The translations under genes and the position numbers were made by a program. A model generated the notes under the pieces. It was not told the DNA's origin. It made no database searches and saw only the letters and a list, made by a program, of their open reading frames with translations. A stretch of DNA of 64,000 nucleotides, taken from assembly GCF_001761485.1 (NCBI RefSeq), contig NC_090771.1, positions 1,302,001 to 1,366,000 of the forward strand, in the 5' to 3' direction. The stretch comes from Yarrowia lipolytica. Lineage: Eukaryota; Ascomycota; Dipodascomycetes; Dipodascales. Below, piece after piece: positions 11,138 to 20,952 of the stretch (the stretch's first letter is position 1; each line of letters begins with the position of its first letter).

Positions 11138-11704
11138 TCAAGCTCGCATCTTTCGCTTGCTCTTGGACTTGAGCGCAATCTCGACCTTCTCCCGCTCCTC
11201 CTCGGACTCCTCCTCCTCGGACACCTCCATCTCGGACATGTCTTCGTCGTCGTCGTCCTCGCCGGCCTCCTGCATTCGTCGGAGCTCCACCTCTCGCTCT
11301 CGCAGCAGCTCGGGGTGAGCCTCGACCAGTTTTCGGTCCTCCTCCAGCTGGGCGGCCTTGTTGCCCCGCATTCGGTTCTTGTAGAAGGCCCGCTCTCGCT
11401 TGAGCCGGATCTCCTCCACCTTCTCCATGGCCTCCAGAGTCTTCTCCACGAGGTCTCGGTTGTATCGCACGGGCACGTCTCGTCGGGCAGAGAAGGCCAG
11501 GGTGGAATCCACCACCATCTCCTTGCCAGCAGCCTTTCGGAACGCCTTGGTCCATCGCAGCTTTCGGGGGTTTCGCTTCATCTTGAAGTTCTTGTGGCAC
11601 TTGGATCGGCAGAAACGAAACTCCTTGGAGTCGTTACGCACGAACATGATTCCCTTACCGGGATACACTGGCGACGAGCAGAAATGACAGTTGTACACTC
11701 GCAT
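11138..11704 (-). CDS. RLP24: Ribosome biogenesis protein Rlp24 (L24e family)
   Basis: Rlp24 is a placeholder for ribosomal protein eL24 on nucleolar and cytoplasmic pre-60S particles. In yeast it recruits and activates the AAA-ATPase Drg1, which releases it in the cytoplasm. The 188-residue product begins with the L24e zinc-binding fold: Cys6, Cys9, Cys32 and Cys36. The KFRFCRSKC-like core appears here as [12 protein letters not shown], followed by [19 protein letters not shown], which separates Rlp24 from true eL24. The tail is acidic ([20 protein letters not shown]) and then basic ([10 protein letters not shown]), as in the yeast protein. Length and start fit the family. Together with NMD3 and MPP10 it is one of three ribosome-assembly genes in this window. 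Confidence 0.95.
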   Translation of the reverse strand: MRVYNCHFCSSPVYPGKGIMFVRNDSKEFRFCRSKCHKNFKMKRNPRKLRWTKAFRKAAGKEMVVDSTLAFSARRDVPVRYNRDLVEKTLEAMEKVEEIRLKRERAFYKNRMRGNKAAQLEEDRKLVEAHPELLREREVELRRMQEAGEDDDDEDMSEMEVSEEEESEEEREKVEIALKSKSKRKMRA

Positions 11705-12876
11705 TTTGTGGTTGTGCGGTTGTGAGGTTGTGTATGATGATGAACGAAATCTTCCGCATGCACTCTATGTCAAAAATATTTATTTGAGTTTGAAAATTCT
11801 GCACGTCCAAAGTCTGTGGCGAGAGTAAGCGAACAGGGATAATGTGTTGTATATGAGAGGTACAATGAGTGTGACATGCTCATTGAAATATCCACGTGAT
11901 AAATCTCAGTCAATTTCCGTTTTGCCTATTTTGTCGATTTTTATCGGATTTTATCGGATTTTATCTCATTTAATCCAAATAAATCCAAATAAATGCAGTC
12001 CCGCTATAAGCTCACCGCTTACTAAGAACAAGGCGGCTTGGAACGAACGAGTTGATCGAAAAGCGTCTTATGGAGTCTACAAATAGAGAGCAGATTTAGA
12101 GAGGTGTCAATGGCTCTTAAAAACGCATTGCGGCTAGAATTGAGCACTCCTGATGACCCGTACTTCACATATTTGACTTGCTCAAAAGAATGAATCAGAG
12201 GCATCTTGTCTACTTGTACTAATACTTGCTATGAACAAGAGTCTTTAAATTGTAAACGAGGTACTTGTACTTGTGCTTGTGTGATGTTTCTGAACTGATA
12301 AATACACTCTCGTGATCTCATCATCAACACACAGAAGATTCTGCTGCTGAAGAGTATACATCCCTATGGTCAAACAGTGGATACAAGAAAGGGACCTTTT
12401 AAGAGCATAATGAGACGAATCGTCATTGAATAGTCAACAAACCAATTGGGTAAACCTCAAATCGTTATTCATTGAAGTTTTTAGGCCTCCATTACCTCAT
12501 TTATGTGTCTTACCTCGTTCACTTGCGCTAGTTGTTTAGAATTTTGATCCTCCACAGCTCAGACATGATTTTTATTGAACATGTAGTTCATTTATATGCT
12601 TTATTCACATAATTAAATGTTCCTGTACATTTATATATCTTCTAGTAGTCCTTTATCTCGAGTCATACTTCTATCTACTGTATATGGAGTTTTCACTGGA
12701 AACTTATAGACATCATAACACCCTCATATTTGGATTTAAAAGCCTGAATATTTCGGATTCTGAATAATTAATAGACAAAAAGGGTTTTACTATCACTAAA
12801 ACCCCTAAAACCAGCCAAATTTCTCTTTTTTTACATCTTTTGCAACATATTATTTTAACGACTTTTTACTCCATCT
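11705..12876. other. AT-rich intergenic region upstream of the tRNA-Asp gene
   Basis: This holds the RLP24 promoter and a short tandem array of TCGGATTTTA units near 11940-11970, followed by two copies of AATCCAAATA. I see no gene in it. Confidence 0.5.
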
Positions 12877-12962
12877 TCCGCAATAGTTTAGTGGCTAGAA
12901 TTTCCGCCTGTCAGGTTTACACCAGCACGCGGGGGACCGGAGTTCAATTCTCCGTTGCGGAG
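12877..12962 (+). tRNA. tRNA-Asp (anticodon GTC) with a 14-base intron
   Basis: The acceptor stem TCCGCAA (12877-12883) pairs with TTGCGGA (12955-12961), and the discriminator base is G. The D-arm, anticodon stem (TCCGC with GCGGG) and T-arm (CGGAG TTCAATT CTCCG) all form. The anticodon GTC is followed by one purine, then an insert of about 14 bases, and then the other half of the anticodon stem, which is the canonical place for a tRNA intron. A T6 pol III terminator follows at 12966-12971. The exact intron ends are inferred from the stem geometry. Confidence 0.93.
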
Positions 12963-12965
12963 TAC

Positions 12966-12971
12966 TTTTTT
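12966..12971 (+). terminator. Pol III T6 terminator of tRNA-Asp
   Basis: A run of six T starts three bases after the discriminator base of the tRNA. Confidence 0.8.
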
Positions 12972-12990
12972 ACCAGTCAAATATCCCCAT

Positions 12991-13006
12991 ACCCTAACCC
13001 TAAACC
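12991..13006. promoter_or_regulatory. Telobox-like element (ACCCTAACCCTAAACC)
   Basis: Two tandem CCCTAA units lie 60 bases upstream of the ATG at 13066, between the tRNA terminator and the coding region. Myb-type factors of the Tbf1/TRF family bind such sequences in other yeasts. Function here is inferred. Confidence 0.45.
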
Positions 13007-13065
13007 AACATGCACCTCCTACCGCCAGAAATATCTGCCTGCTATTACTCAAAATCACAACCACC

Positions 13066-14289
13066 ATGCTTCTCGTTTTGAACACGGCGAGGCGGGGTCT
13101 CTTGGCCTCGCCCGGCAAGTCGCTGGTTCAGCAGCATCTGCGACCGCTTTCGATGCTTGTGAATCGGCCCATTTCTCGAGCTCCAGCTGTCCCTGTTCTT
13201 ATGGCTGTTCGAGGCAAAAAGACCGACTCTGATCTGCCCCGAGATATCGATCCTATTGACCCTCGAAGCAACTCGTTGCGATCTCGAATCCCATCTTTCC
13301 CTCTCGGTAAGGAGGCCCAGCCGACCATCATTCCCAAACCCGACACTCCTGTGGTCGGCCCTCGGCTCTCTTTCACTGAAATGATGCTGATCCTGAAAAA
13401 CAAAAAGGAGCCCGAGTTGCTGTACGAAGCCGAGCCCCACCGTCTCTACTTTGTCATTTGTTTCTGTGGCTCGTTTGTGCTGGCTTTGTACGGAATCATG
13501 TTTGGAGAGAACCTGCTGAGTGCTGCCTACATGGACTGGAAGATGAACCCCACCGACGAGCCATTTGTGCACCAGATGTTCAAGTTTGGACTGAGATCTG
13601 CTGTGCCCATTGCCTTTACCTCCATTTTCCTCTTCATGTCCTACGTTCTTGCTCGTTTCCCTGGCAGACTGATCCGACGTCTGTACTACCTTCCTGGCAC
13701 CTACATGAAGGGTGTTCCCGAGCACATGCAGGGCGTGGATCACATTCGGTTTGTGACCCACCCCTATCTTCCTGGTAGACCCTCTCCCGTCTACACAGTG
13801 AACCTCAACCAGCTGCGATGTGGAGAGAGGACAACCATTTTCACCAAGGACGGTTTCTACGGTACCGCCTCCAAGTCATCCTTCTTCTTCTTCATCTGGG
13901 AAGGCAAGAGTTGGGTTCCCTGGGTGGTCGATCGATCCGGCTGGTTCTGGGGCGACGGACGAGTATGGGATGTACTGTTTGGAAAGAAATCCATCAAGGA
14001 GGCCGAAAAGGGTCTGTCTGAGGACGACAAGATCAAACAGCACTGGCGAATCCAGGACGCCGCCAAGGCCGAGCGAAAGCTCAAGGAGGGCAAGTCCTTC
14101 TATATCAACGAGTACAAGCGCGGCTTTGAGCGCGACTTCAACACCCTCAAGGCTAACACCGTCGGGCTTGTGGAGGACATTAAGGAGAAGCGAAAGGAGG
14201 ACAAAAAGAAGGCGCTTGAAGAGCCCCAGACAAAGTTGACCTGGCAACAGAAGCATAAGCAGAAGTTGAAGAACAAGAAGAAGCAATAA
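13066..14289 (+). CDS. Two-helix mitochondrial inner-membrane protein, Mrx15/TMEM223-like
   Basis: The first ATG of the frame is at 13066, giving 407 residues. The N-terminus (MLLVLNTARRGLLASPGK) is Arg-rich and lacks acidic residues for its first 50 positions, as expected of a mitochondrial presequence. There are two membrane segments, at about 127-147 and 177-196, followed by a conserved-looking domain (HIRFVTHPYLPGRPSPVYTV, then GFYGTASKSSFFFF). This resembles the TMEM223 family, whose yeast member Mrx15 binds mitochondrial ribosomes at the inner membrane. The C-terminal 100 residues are a highly charged Lys/Glu helix that would suit ribosome binding; it makes the protein longer than I would expect for Mrx15. 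The family call is a judgement from topology and motif style. The promoter is compact, only 104 bases from the tRNA-Asp gene. Confidence 0.6.
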   Translation: MLLVLNTARRGLLASPGKSLVQQHLRPLSMLVNRPISRAPAVPVLMAVRGKKTDSDLPRDIDPIDPRSNSLRSRIPSFPLGKEAQPTIIPKPDTPVVGPRLSFTEMMLILKNKKEPELLYEAEPHRLYFVICFCGSFVLALYGIMFGENLLSAAYMDWKMNPTDEPFVHQMFKFGLRSAVPIAFTSIFLFMSYVLARFPGRLIRRLYYLPGTYMKGVPEHMQGVDHIRFVTHPYLPGRPSPVYTVNLNQLRCGERTTIFTKDGFYGTASKSSFFFFIWEGKSWVPWVVDRSGWFWGDGRVWDVLFGKKSIKEAEKGLSEDDKIKQHWRIQDAAKAERKLKEGKSFYINEYKRGFERDFNTLKANTVGLVEDIKEKRKEDKKKALEEPQTKLTWQQKHKQKLKNKKKQ

Positions 14290-14656
14290 TCTTGTTGTGT
14301 ATATAGTAACTGATTAACCGAAGAGCACGAGGGGAGCGAAGATCATGAGGCGTAGCAAATCATCCTTACCCAACGCACTTGTAGCACGAGCTAAGGGAAT
14401 GCTCTGTAAAATTGAAAACGAATACCCTTACTACGAATGTATCATGTAAGAACAATACTACATACATACTGTACATATGTAGTTGACCTGAATTACTGAG
14501 TTACAGTCATACCATCAAGGAACGCTACAATAAGAGCACCCCTTAGCAAATGCTCTTCACCACCATTCACATGTTTACCCTACCTATATATATCCTTCGT
14601 TATACTGTATAGCACACTCTATGTGCTGTATCATCTTATGCTCGACATTGTCTCTC
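14290..14656. other. Convergent 3' flanks, nothing identified
   Basis: A 367-base spacer between the Mrx15-like gene (+) and PDX1 (-), whose 3' ends face each other. No gene or repeat is evident. Confidence 0.5.
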
Positions 14657-15952
14657 CTACTCCTCCACAGTCAAATGATACTCCAGTCTGTTCAAGAAAA
14701 GCTTGGCTCGCTTCTCGGCACCGGGGACCTTGTCGTTGACTGTTACATCGACCTGCACAGTGTTGGAAGGCACCTGGACAGCAGCCTTTCGGGGCTTTCG
14801 GTCCGACAGAATGTCATACAGGTCGGCCCCATTGGAGAGAGCCCGCTTTGTGGACTTGGGGTAGATGACGTTCACGTCGTAGAACTTGGTGCCCTTGGCG
14901 GGGCCGATGATAGCCTCAAAGTCGGGGTCCACGTTGGCGGATCGGCGGGGCTTTGCGAGCTCCACGGCGTCGTATTTGGCCAGCTTGATGGCCTGCTTGA
15001 CGATTCGCTGCAGCTCGAGCTGGTCCTCGGGCTCAAAGTGGGCCACATCGAGGAACGAGGTGAAGATGACAGGCTCGGGAGCAGCCTTGGTAGCAGGAGC
15101 AGCAGCATCTCCAGCCTTGGCAGCCCCAGTGGGAGCAGCAGCATCGCTCTTCTTGGCGGGCTTGATGTTGGACAAGTCGAGATGGGATCGCTTGTTAATC
15201 TCGTCGGCAACAGCGCCAGGAGAGCCCTCAGGGACCTTTCCGAGGTAGGCGAGAATGTCGCCCTTGAGAAGCCGGCCGTGGGGACCGGTGGCCTTGATCT
15301 TGGCAAAGGCGTCCTCCTTGGAGATGCCATTGGCCACAAGAAGCGAGGACACCGAAGGGAGAAGGGTCTGTGCGGGGTTAGCGGGGGCAGAGTAGCCGGA
15401 TGATGAGGGAGCAGAAGACGATTCGGTCTTGGGAGCCTCCTTGGGGGTAGAAGGAGCCTTAGGGGCAGGGGCCTTAGCCTCCTCCTTAGGGGCCTCCTTG
15501 ACCTCCTCCTTGGCCTCCTCCTTGGGAGCAGGCTTGCCGTCCGACTCGACAGGAGCAGGAATATCAATGGTTTTGATGTCATCTCCGGGCTCAGCAATCA
15601 CAGCAATGGTGTCTCCGACCTGAATGTCCTTGTCACCGTCCTTCTTGTAGATCTTGGCCATGACTCCATCGTCAGCAGCCTCGACGTCGATCTGGGCCTT
15701 GTCGGTTTCGATCTCAAGGATGACATCACCAGCTGAAAACTCGTCGCCCTCCTTGACCTTCCACGACACAATGCCTCCCTCGGTCATGGTGGGACTCATG
15801 GCTGGCATGGCAAAGTTGCTGGCCTGATAGAGGCGAGGGGTGGTGTGGAGCACTGGGTTAGTAAAATGACGGCTGTGGGTCCGATCGGACAACAACGGAA
15901 CCAATACACGGAAACGACTAGCCGCAGCTAGGTCAGGAAAGGATAATAGCAT
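14657..15952 (-). CDS. PDX1: Pyruvate dehydrogenase complex E3-binding protein (protein X)
   Basis: PDX1 tethers dihydrolipoamide dehydrogenase (E3) to the E2 core of the mitochondrial pyruvate dehydrogenase complex. As read, the product is 431 residues. It starts with a mitochondrial presequence, followed by a lipoyl domain (about 47-125) with the lipoylated Lys85 in ETDKAQID. An Ala/Pro/Lys linker comes next, then a peripheral-subunit binding domain at about 198-238 (LLVANGISKEDAFAKIKATG, GRLLKGDILAYL). The C-terminal part has no HxxxD acyltransferase catalytic motif, which distinguishes PDX1 from E2. The codons for residues 31-34 carry an exact TACTAACCCAG string (15853-15863 on the minus strand), a perfect branch-acceptor signal, so the first 35 residues may be partly intron; see findings. 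Confidence 0.9.
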   Translation of the reverse strand: MLLSFPDLAAASRFRVLVPLLSDRTHSRHFTNPVLHTTPRLYQASNFAMPAMSPTMTEGGIVSWKVKEGDEFSAGDVILEIETDKAQIDVEAADDGVMAKIYKKDGDKDIQVGDTIAVIAEPGDDIKTIDIPAPVESDGKPAPKEEAKEEVKEAPKEEAKAPAPKAPSTPKEAPKTESSSAPSSSGYSAPANPAQTLLPSVSSLLVANGISKEDAFAKIKATGPHGRLLKGDILAYLGKVPEGSPGAVADEINKRSHLDLSNIKPAKKSDAAAPTGAAKAGDAAAPATKAAPEPVIFTSFLDVAHFEPEDQLELQRIVKQAIKLAKYDAVELAKPRRSANVDPDFEAIIGPAKGTKFYDVNVIYPKSTKRALSNGADLYDILSDRKPRKAAVQVPSNTVQVDVTVNDKVPGAEKRAKLFLNRLEYHLTVEE

Positions 15953-17176
15953 GTGTAAACCTCACAGTTTAACACACAGCAAAGTCCCGGTTCAGCGTCT
16001 CAGATATGATTAAATGCCGAAATTCAAGAGCCAGAAGAAAAAACCGAAGAGAGCAGAGTAATGTCACTTGTACCACTCAATTGCAAGTATTTCACAAGAG
16101 GACAGAAGTGGAATGGGTGTAATTTGTTCCATATTAGTGGAAGTCATCAGGGGTGGATCAGAGATCAGATCGGAGAGTGACGACATCGAGAAACACGGAA
16201 CCTGTGCAACGGTCGATATTCACTGGCACAAAATGTCAACCCTCAAATCACCCTCATAATAACACCATCTGTATCAACCATCATAGATGTCTCAATGTAG
16301 ACTCAACCCGTCAGATATTGAATGTGGATACCCATAACCCCAAGAAGATGCACTTGCCGACAAGAGAATCAAAAATCACCACAACAAACCAAACCGATCA
16401 ATCAACCTCATCTAACGCACTCCCTTTTCTCTTGTCCTCACCCATCTCCATTCTGCATTGCTGATCTCCTTCAGTGTCCAATATCTGCGTACTGTATGCA
16501 ACGAATAGCAACAAATGGCAACAGTGTAGTAGAGAAACGAAAGCTGTTGGAAACGAGACGGCCTGCTCGCAATCACACGGCCACGTGAACCACAATCTAC
16601 TCTGTATCTCCGTCTCCTCCTTCTGTGTCTCCTTCTTCGACTCCCGCCCAGCATCACACATGTCACTAATAATGCACTCAAGGGGAGCAATTGAACGGCA
16701 GTCACGATGTGGAAAACATCCATCTGTATGTGACTCGTCGCTGCCAGCAATACTCACGTCGGGCCCGGGGAATAACTCTCAACAGTCGGTTCATTGTGTG
16801 CCTCAAAGGTGTCGTTATTACGTTCGGACAACTGACGTTGGTCTCGACATTCTGTTGGGACGGAAAAACAACGCACCCTAACCCTCGACTAATTTTCCGG
16901 TCTAGCATCTTGTTGGGAGTGGGGGTCGAAAGAGATTTATTTGATGATTTATTATAAAAAAAATTAAAAAAATGAGACTTGAAGAATTGAAGAAATTAGC
17001 AAGCTGGACCACCGATCAAAGGAGAAGATCAAGTATGATAGAACAGACTTAACAAAGAAGCTGTGGACCAATGAGTAGCTACAAGGTTCTTCCACTGTTA
17101 CTGGTGCATGCTGTGTGACATCTACATGCGTGTGACAACTGCTCAATATGAAAAAATAAAAATTTGAAAAGTTTTG

Positions 17177-17207
<31 letters not shown>
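17177..17207 (+). repeat. Run of 31 A
   Basis: An uninterrupted A homopolymer, preceded by the A/T-rich AAAATTTGAAAAGTTTTG. It might be the tail of a retroposed sequence or a nucleosome-depleted spacer. I could not find a target-site duplication or a recognisable element body upstream. Confidence 0.6.
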
Positions 17208-17209
<2 letters not shown>

Positions 17210-20200
17210 AAAACTTGCGGCAGAATAACGACGATTTTGCCGCTAAAGAGTTGCTTGGAAAGATCAGGCTTGTTGAATCAACTCACCAAATCGGCCTATG
17301 TAGCCTGGAATTGATTCACACTTGTGGGACTTCCCGACATACGTACTGGTAGTATGTCTATGTATAGCCCCTGAGAAACGACAGCGCTTGTCTCTGACAC
17401 TTTTATTTCGAAAATTCGAGGTAAATGATACAAGAAACCAATTCGAAATCGCAAGCTGATTAAATGATACTATTATGTCTACCCTTGCTACTGCCGAATG
17501 CCTCAAGATGTGGACTTTGGGTCGGTCCTTAGTGTGAGCATCATATATAACACTATATTCACTGTTTATCGGACTAATACAAGCACTGGCAGTACAAACT
17601 GAGAATCATTGCCCAATTTTTCTCCTCAAGTATCCCTCCCATATCAATAACGAGGACTACAAGTATTCCTGATCTTCACTTCCCTATCCAACATTGCTGA
17701 AGTTTGACACTCCACTTGAGTGACCGCAAAAACTCATTGTAGTCCTGAATACTATTTAATACAACTTGATATCGTATTATCTACCAAATCGAGAACCCCC
17801 CATCTCAATGCGAGCTCCACAACAATCACACGAAGGACATCTACTTGTAGCTCAAATCGACACAAGCACAATTAACGACAACACTCTCTGTAGTACTCTA
17901 TCCAGAAGTTCAGCTTTGGAATATACCATTATAATTAGAGCCAGGTCACCCAATTGTCTTACATTTCCTTTGGCATACCTTCCTACTGGATCCCTGAGGG
18001 CAGATTCTCGTATTGTCCAGTGTCCTACAAGATGATGGAAGGGCCATGAAGAACATTTTTCTCAAAGGGGAACTCGAAAAACTTCTGGAATCGAATATGA
18101 TTGGATCCCTCGAGATGACTACTTTTCCCCTGCCTTTATTCTACGAGTTTGACAAGAAAGTGAGAGTGACTGCCAGCCTTCCAAACAAAGGAAGCGTATA
18201 TTGGAACCCGGTGGCTAATACGAACATTGTGGCTTCACCAAAACGAATTATGATAGACAGTTATTGAAGGCTGTGATCTTTTATTCCATATTTGACACTC
18301 TGCTTGTACTTGTACTTGTTCAAGTTGCTTCCCCAAGTTAAGAGTGCTACTTTAGGATCATATACCCTTCTCAGAGTTGAAAAACTCCGCGGAATTCTTC
18401 AGGGGGGAGATTTTAACCGTATAGACATTGAAATGCGGGTATTTGTACTTGTTTTATTGTGCCAGATTTGGCCTTTTTCTAGTACAAGTACTTGTACTCG
18501 CACAAGAGATCTGATACTCCGCTTACCTTTCAAGTACACACTCACGGATCTCCGAAAATACTGTCTCAATTACACCTGCAAGCCCAGACAATACCAAGTC
18601 TCTACAGCTCCATACTGACCCGGGGACGGCTCCAATAGGCAACCTGATTTTCCCGACTTGCCGAGCTACGTCATCCTATTTTGGAAGGTCCATAAGCTCA
18701 TTTTGTTTGGATCAAGGGTCCTTGGTGTACAGTCTAAGCATTGTTCGAACTAGTGGGAGTTTTCAAGGCTACAAAGCTCGTTATTCGGTAGAGGAGACTT
18801 ATTGAGTAAGCAGGTATGTCAGATCGCGTCCCTCCTGCCAGAACTGCGGCCACCCCTGTCTCCCGCACACCTGTCTTAGTAGTAGTTGTACTAGCCCAGT
18901 TTTACTTACGTCATTCCAGAAGCGACAATTTGCATCTCGGGCACACTAAAATTTGTCTAGTAGGAGACACAATCCAAAGTCAACATCGGTAGAATCTGGC
19001 CCGTCTGTCTATTCGGACATAAACAAACATGGAGGTCCGCATGTTGCAGTGAAGACACACGGGGTCTCAATAGCCGCCGTGCCCGTGTTTCTATAGTGTT
19101 CAGACCTATAGTTTGGAGGGGAGGTGAGCTATAGTCCGGCAGAAACAAACAGCCAAGCGGTATGGACCGGACCTAGGTTACACCGCATGTTGACTCCCCT
19201 GCAACTTTTCAACCTTAGTTGAACAATACGAGCTTGGAGATCTTGAGAATGACGGATCGGTAGTTAATGTCTCACCTTAGCTCCCCGGGATGATGCCGTT
19301 TATCCATGCATCCAGTCTTTTCAGCTTGCTCTGCCCGTCCGCTCTGCGATTCCCAACTTTTGTTCCTGGCTATTGATGCTACGCTCGGTTATTTTTACAG
19401 CATTAGTGATTTCTCCTCATCACGATTGAGCATTAAAATCCTTTTCAATTCCCCAAAAAACCCTAGTAGATAATTGTGGGCAAGCGCGCTTTTAGACCAC
19501 TGGGCCGGGGTAACTCAGGGAATGCCGAAAAGGGTCCTAAAAGTGGGCTCGTATTCTCCAATAAGCCCGTGGACTTAGCGATAGGGTCGCCATCAAGTGA
19601 GACATGAGCACGGAGAGGCGAATATTATACCGGCTGATCTACGACATCCGAACGAAACAAGGCTGGGTCAGAATATTGCTTGAAGATGAACTGAAACACC
19701 CGCAATAAAGGGGTTCTTAAATGGGACATTTTGCAAGCGTTCCTGGTTAAAAAAGGCGCCTTCAAATCCGCTTGGTCGCGTTAATTCACGTTTTCCTTTG
19801 TTCTTTAGCCCATAACTGCGCTCCGAGATTACAATGGGTTAGCAGGCTGCTATTTCACTCGCGTTTGCACCATGATGAATGGTTCATTCTCTGGTTCCTA
19901 AGCTAGTTTAGCGTGAGGATCTATATACCGGAAGCAGAGAAGTAGCAATTGCTGCCTTGGACCTCATGTTGTAAGTCATCAATGTATCAACAACAACAAC
20001 AAGAACAAAATTTCACAGAAGTCCGAGTGCTCGTTCCGTAAATACATATGATATCTAGTTCATCGTTGGGGAACACCACAGTAAGACGTAGAAGTACGAG
20101 TACCGTACTTGTAGTTTGTAGCTTGATCTGCCAGGGTTCAAAACAATAGAAAGGGAGTTCAAGAGACAAAAATAAGCCCAGACCCGAGTGTGTTGAGATC

Positions 20201-20809
20201 CTCAGAACCCCATATTGTCTCAGATAATAGTCCATACCAAACCGGTACCCTATATTCCTCTCTGGGAACTCCTACACGCACATCGGCTAAAGCTCAAGGG
20301 TACAATACGCGACACTTGTTCGCTCCGACCTCTCTAGGGACTAAAGGAAACCTACAGTACTGTAACTAATAAATGCTACATGCGGTCACCAGACTCGGAA
20401 TCATGAGTTAGTGACATCCGGGACCCCACCTCCCACTTTTTGGTAACCCTGAGTGCCTTCTGTTGTTGTCGAAAGGTAAGATGTTTGCAATAAAACATCT
20501 ACATTTCCAATCCTTTCCATTTGAGCTTTATATAATTGCATTACTTGTATGGTCCTACTAATAACCATTAGATCTCCTTCGTGCTACCGTCGAACCATAA
20601 GGAAACCCATCCTGCCTGACCTTCCCCCAACTCTCCGACGTCCAGCTTAACCATACGTTGAATTTATCGGCCAGTGTGGAAGCAACCAGTCCTTTGTATG
20701 GCCCCTGTGTCTTTTATTTTGGCACGAGGCTTGTGAAATTCTGCTTTTGGAAACGCAAAGAGAACCAATTAATCTGCACCGCCACGAACAATGTAATGGT
20801 TCGGTAAAT

Positions 20810-20817
20810 ATATAAAC
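20810..20817 (+). promoter_or_regulatory. TATA box of the surface-protein gene
   Basis: TATATAAA lies 143 bases before the ATG at 20953 and about 57 bases before the donor of the likely 5' UTR intron, a sensible place for a core promoter. Confidence 0.6.
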
Positions 20818-20873
20818 ACCCAGGGTGACCTCGGACTCATCTTCCGACGTCAACATCGACACTGACTCTAAAA

Positions 20874-20952
20874 GTAAGTACTTCCTCATGGCAGACCAGC
20901 CCAGGTCTTTCACCTCCTCCTACTGCAAACATATTGGACATCGCTAACATAG
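20874..20952 (+). other. Likely 5' UTR intron ending immediately before the start codon
   Basis: The donor GTAAGT is at 20874-20879. The branch and acceptor string GCTAACATAG ends at 20952, and ATG starts at 20953. The spacing from CTAAC to AG matches the well-supported intron in the same gene. There is no ATG between the TATA box and the donor, whereas an ATG occurs inside the intron, so removal would make the real start the first AUG. Confidence 0.6.

Larger units (their letters stand above)
15953..20873. other. Gene-poor region of about 4.9 kb
   Basis: No open frame longer than about 135 codons, and none looks coding. The first part is the PDX1 promoter. A run of 31 A lies at 17177-17207. 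The stretch 18600-20000 has balanced base composition but frequent stops in all frames, which could be a decayed gene or element too old to recognise. A telobox-like ACCCTAACCCT is at 16875-16885. The last few hundred bases are the promoter of the surface gene at 20953. Confidence 0.6.

Noticed and set aside
11021-11725. A 234-codon + frame opposite RLP24
   Set aside because: A shadow of the minus-strand RLP24 coding sequence: Leu/Ser-rich and without a domain.
12955-13065. N-terminal extension of the Mrx15-like gene into the tRNA
   Set aside because: The extension begins at a non-ATG codon inside the tRNA-Asp T-arm. The ATG at 13066 is the first in frame and is followed by a presequence.
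16900-17207. Truncated LINE ending in the A31 run
   Set aside because: No reverse-transcriptase-like peptide and no target-site duplication could be seen, so a LINE call is not supported.
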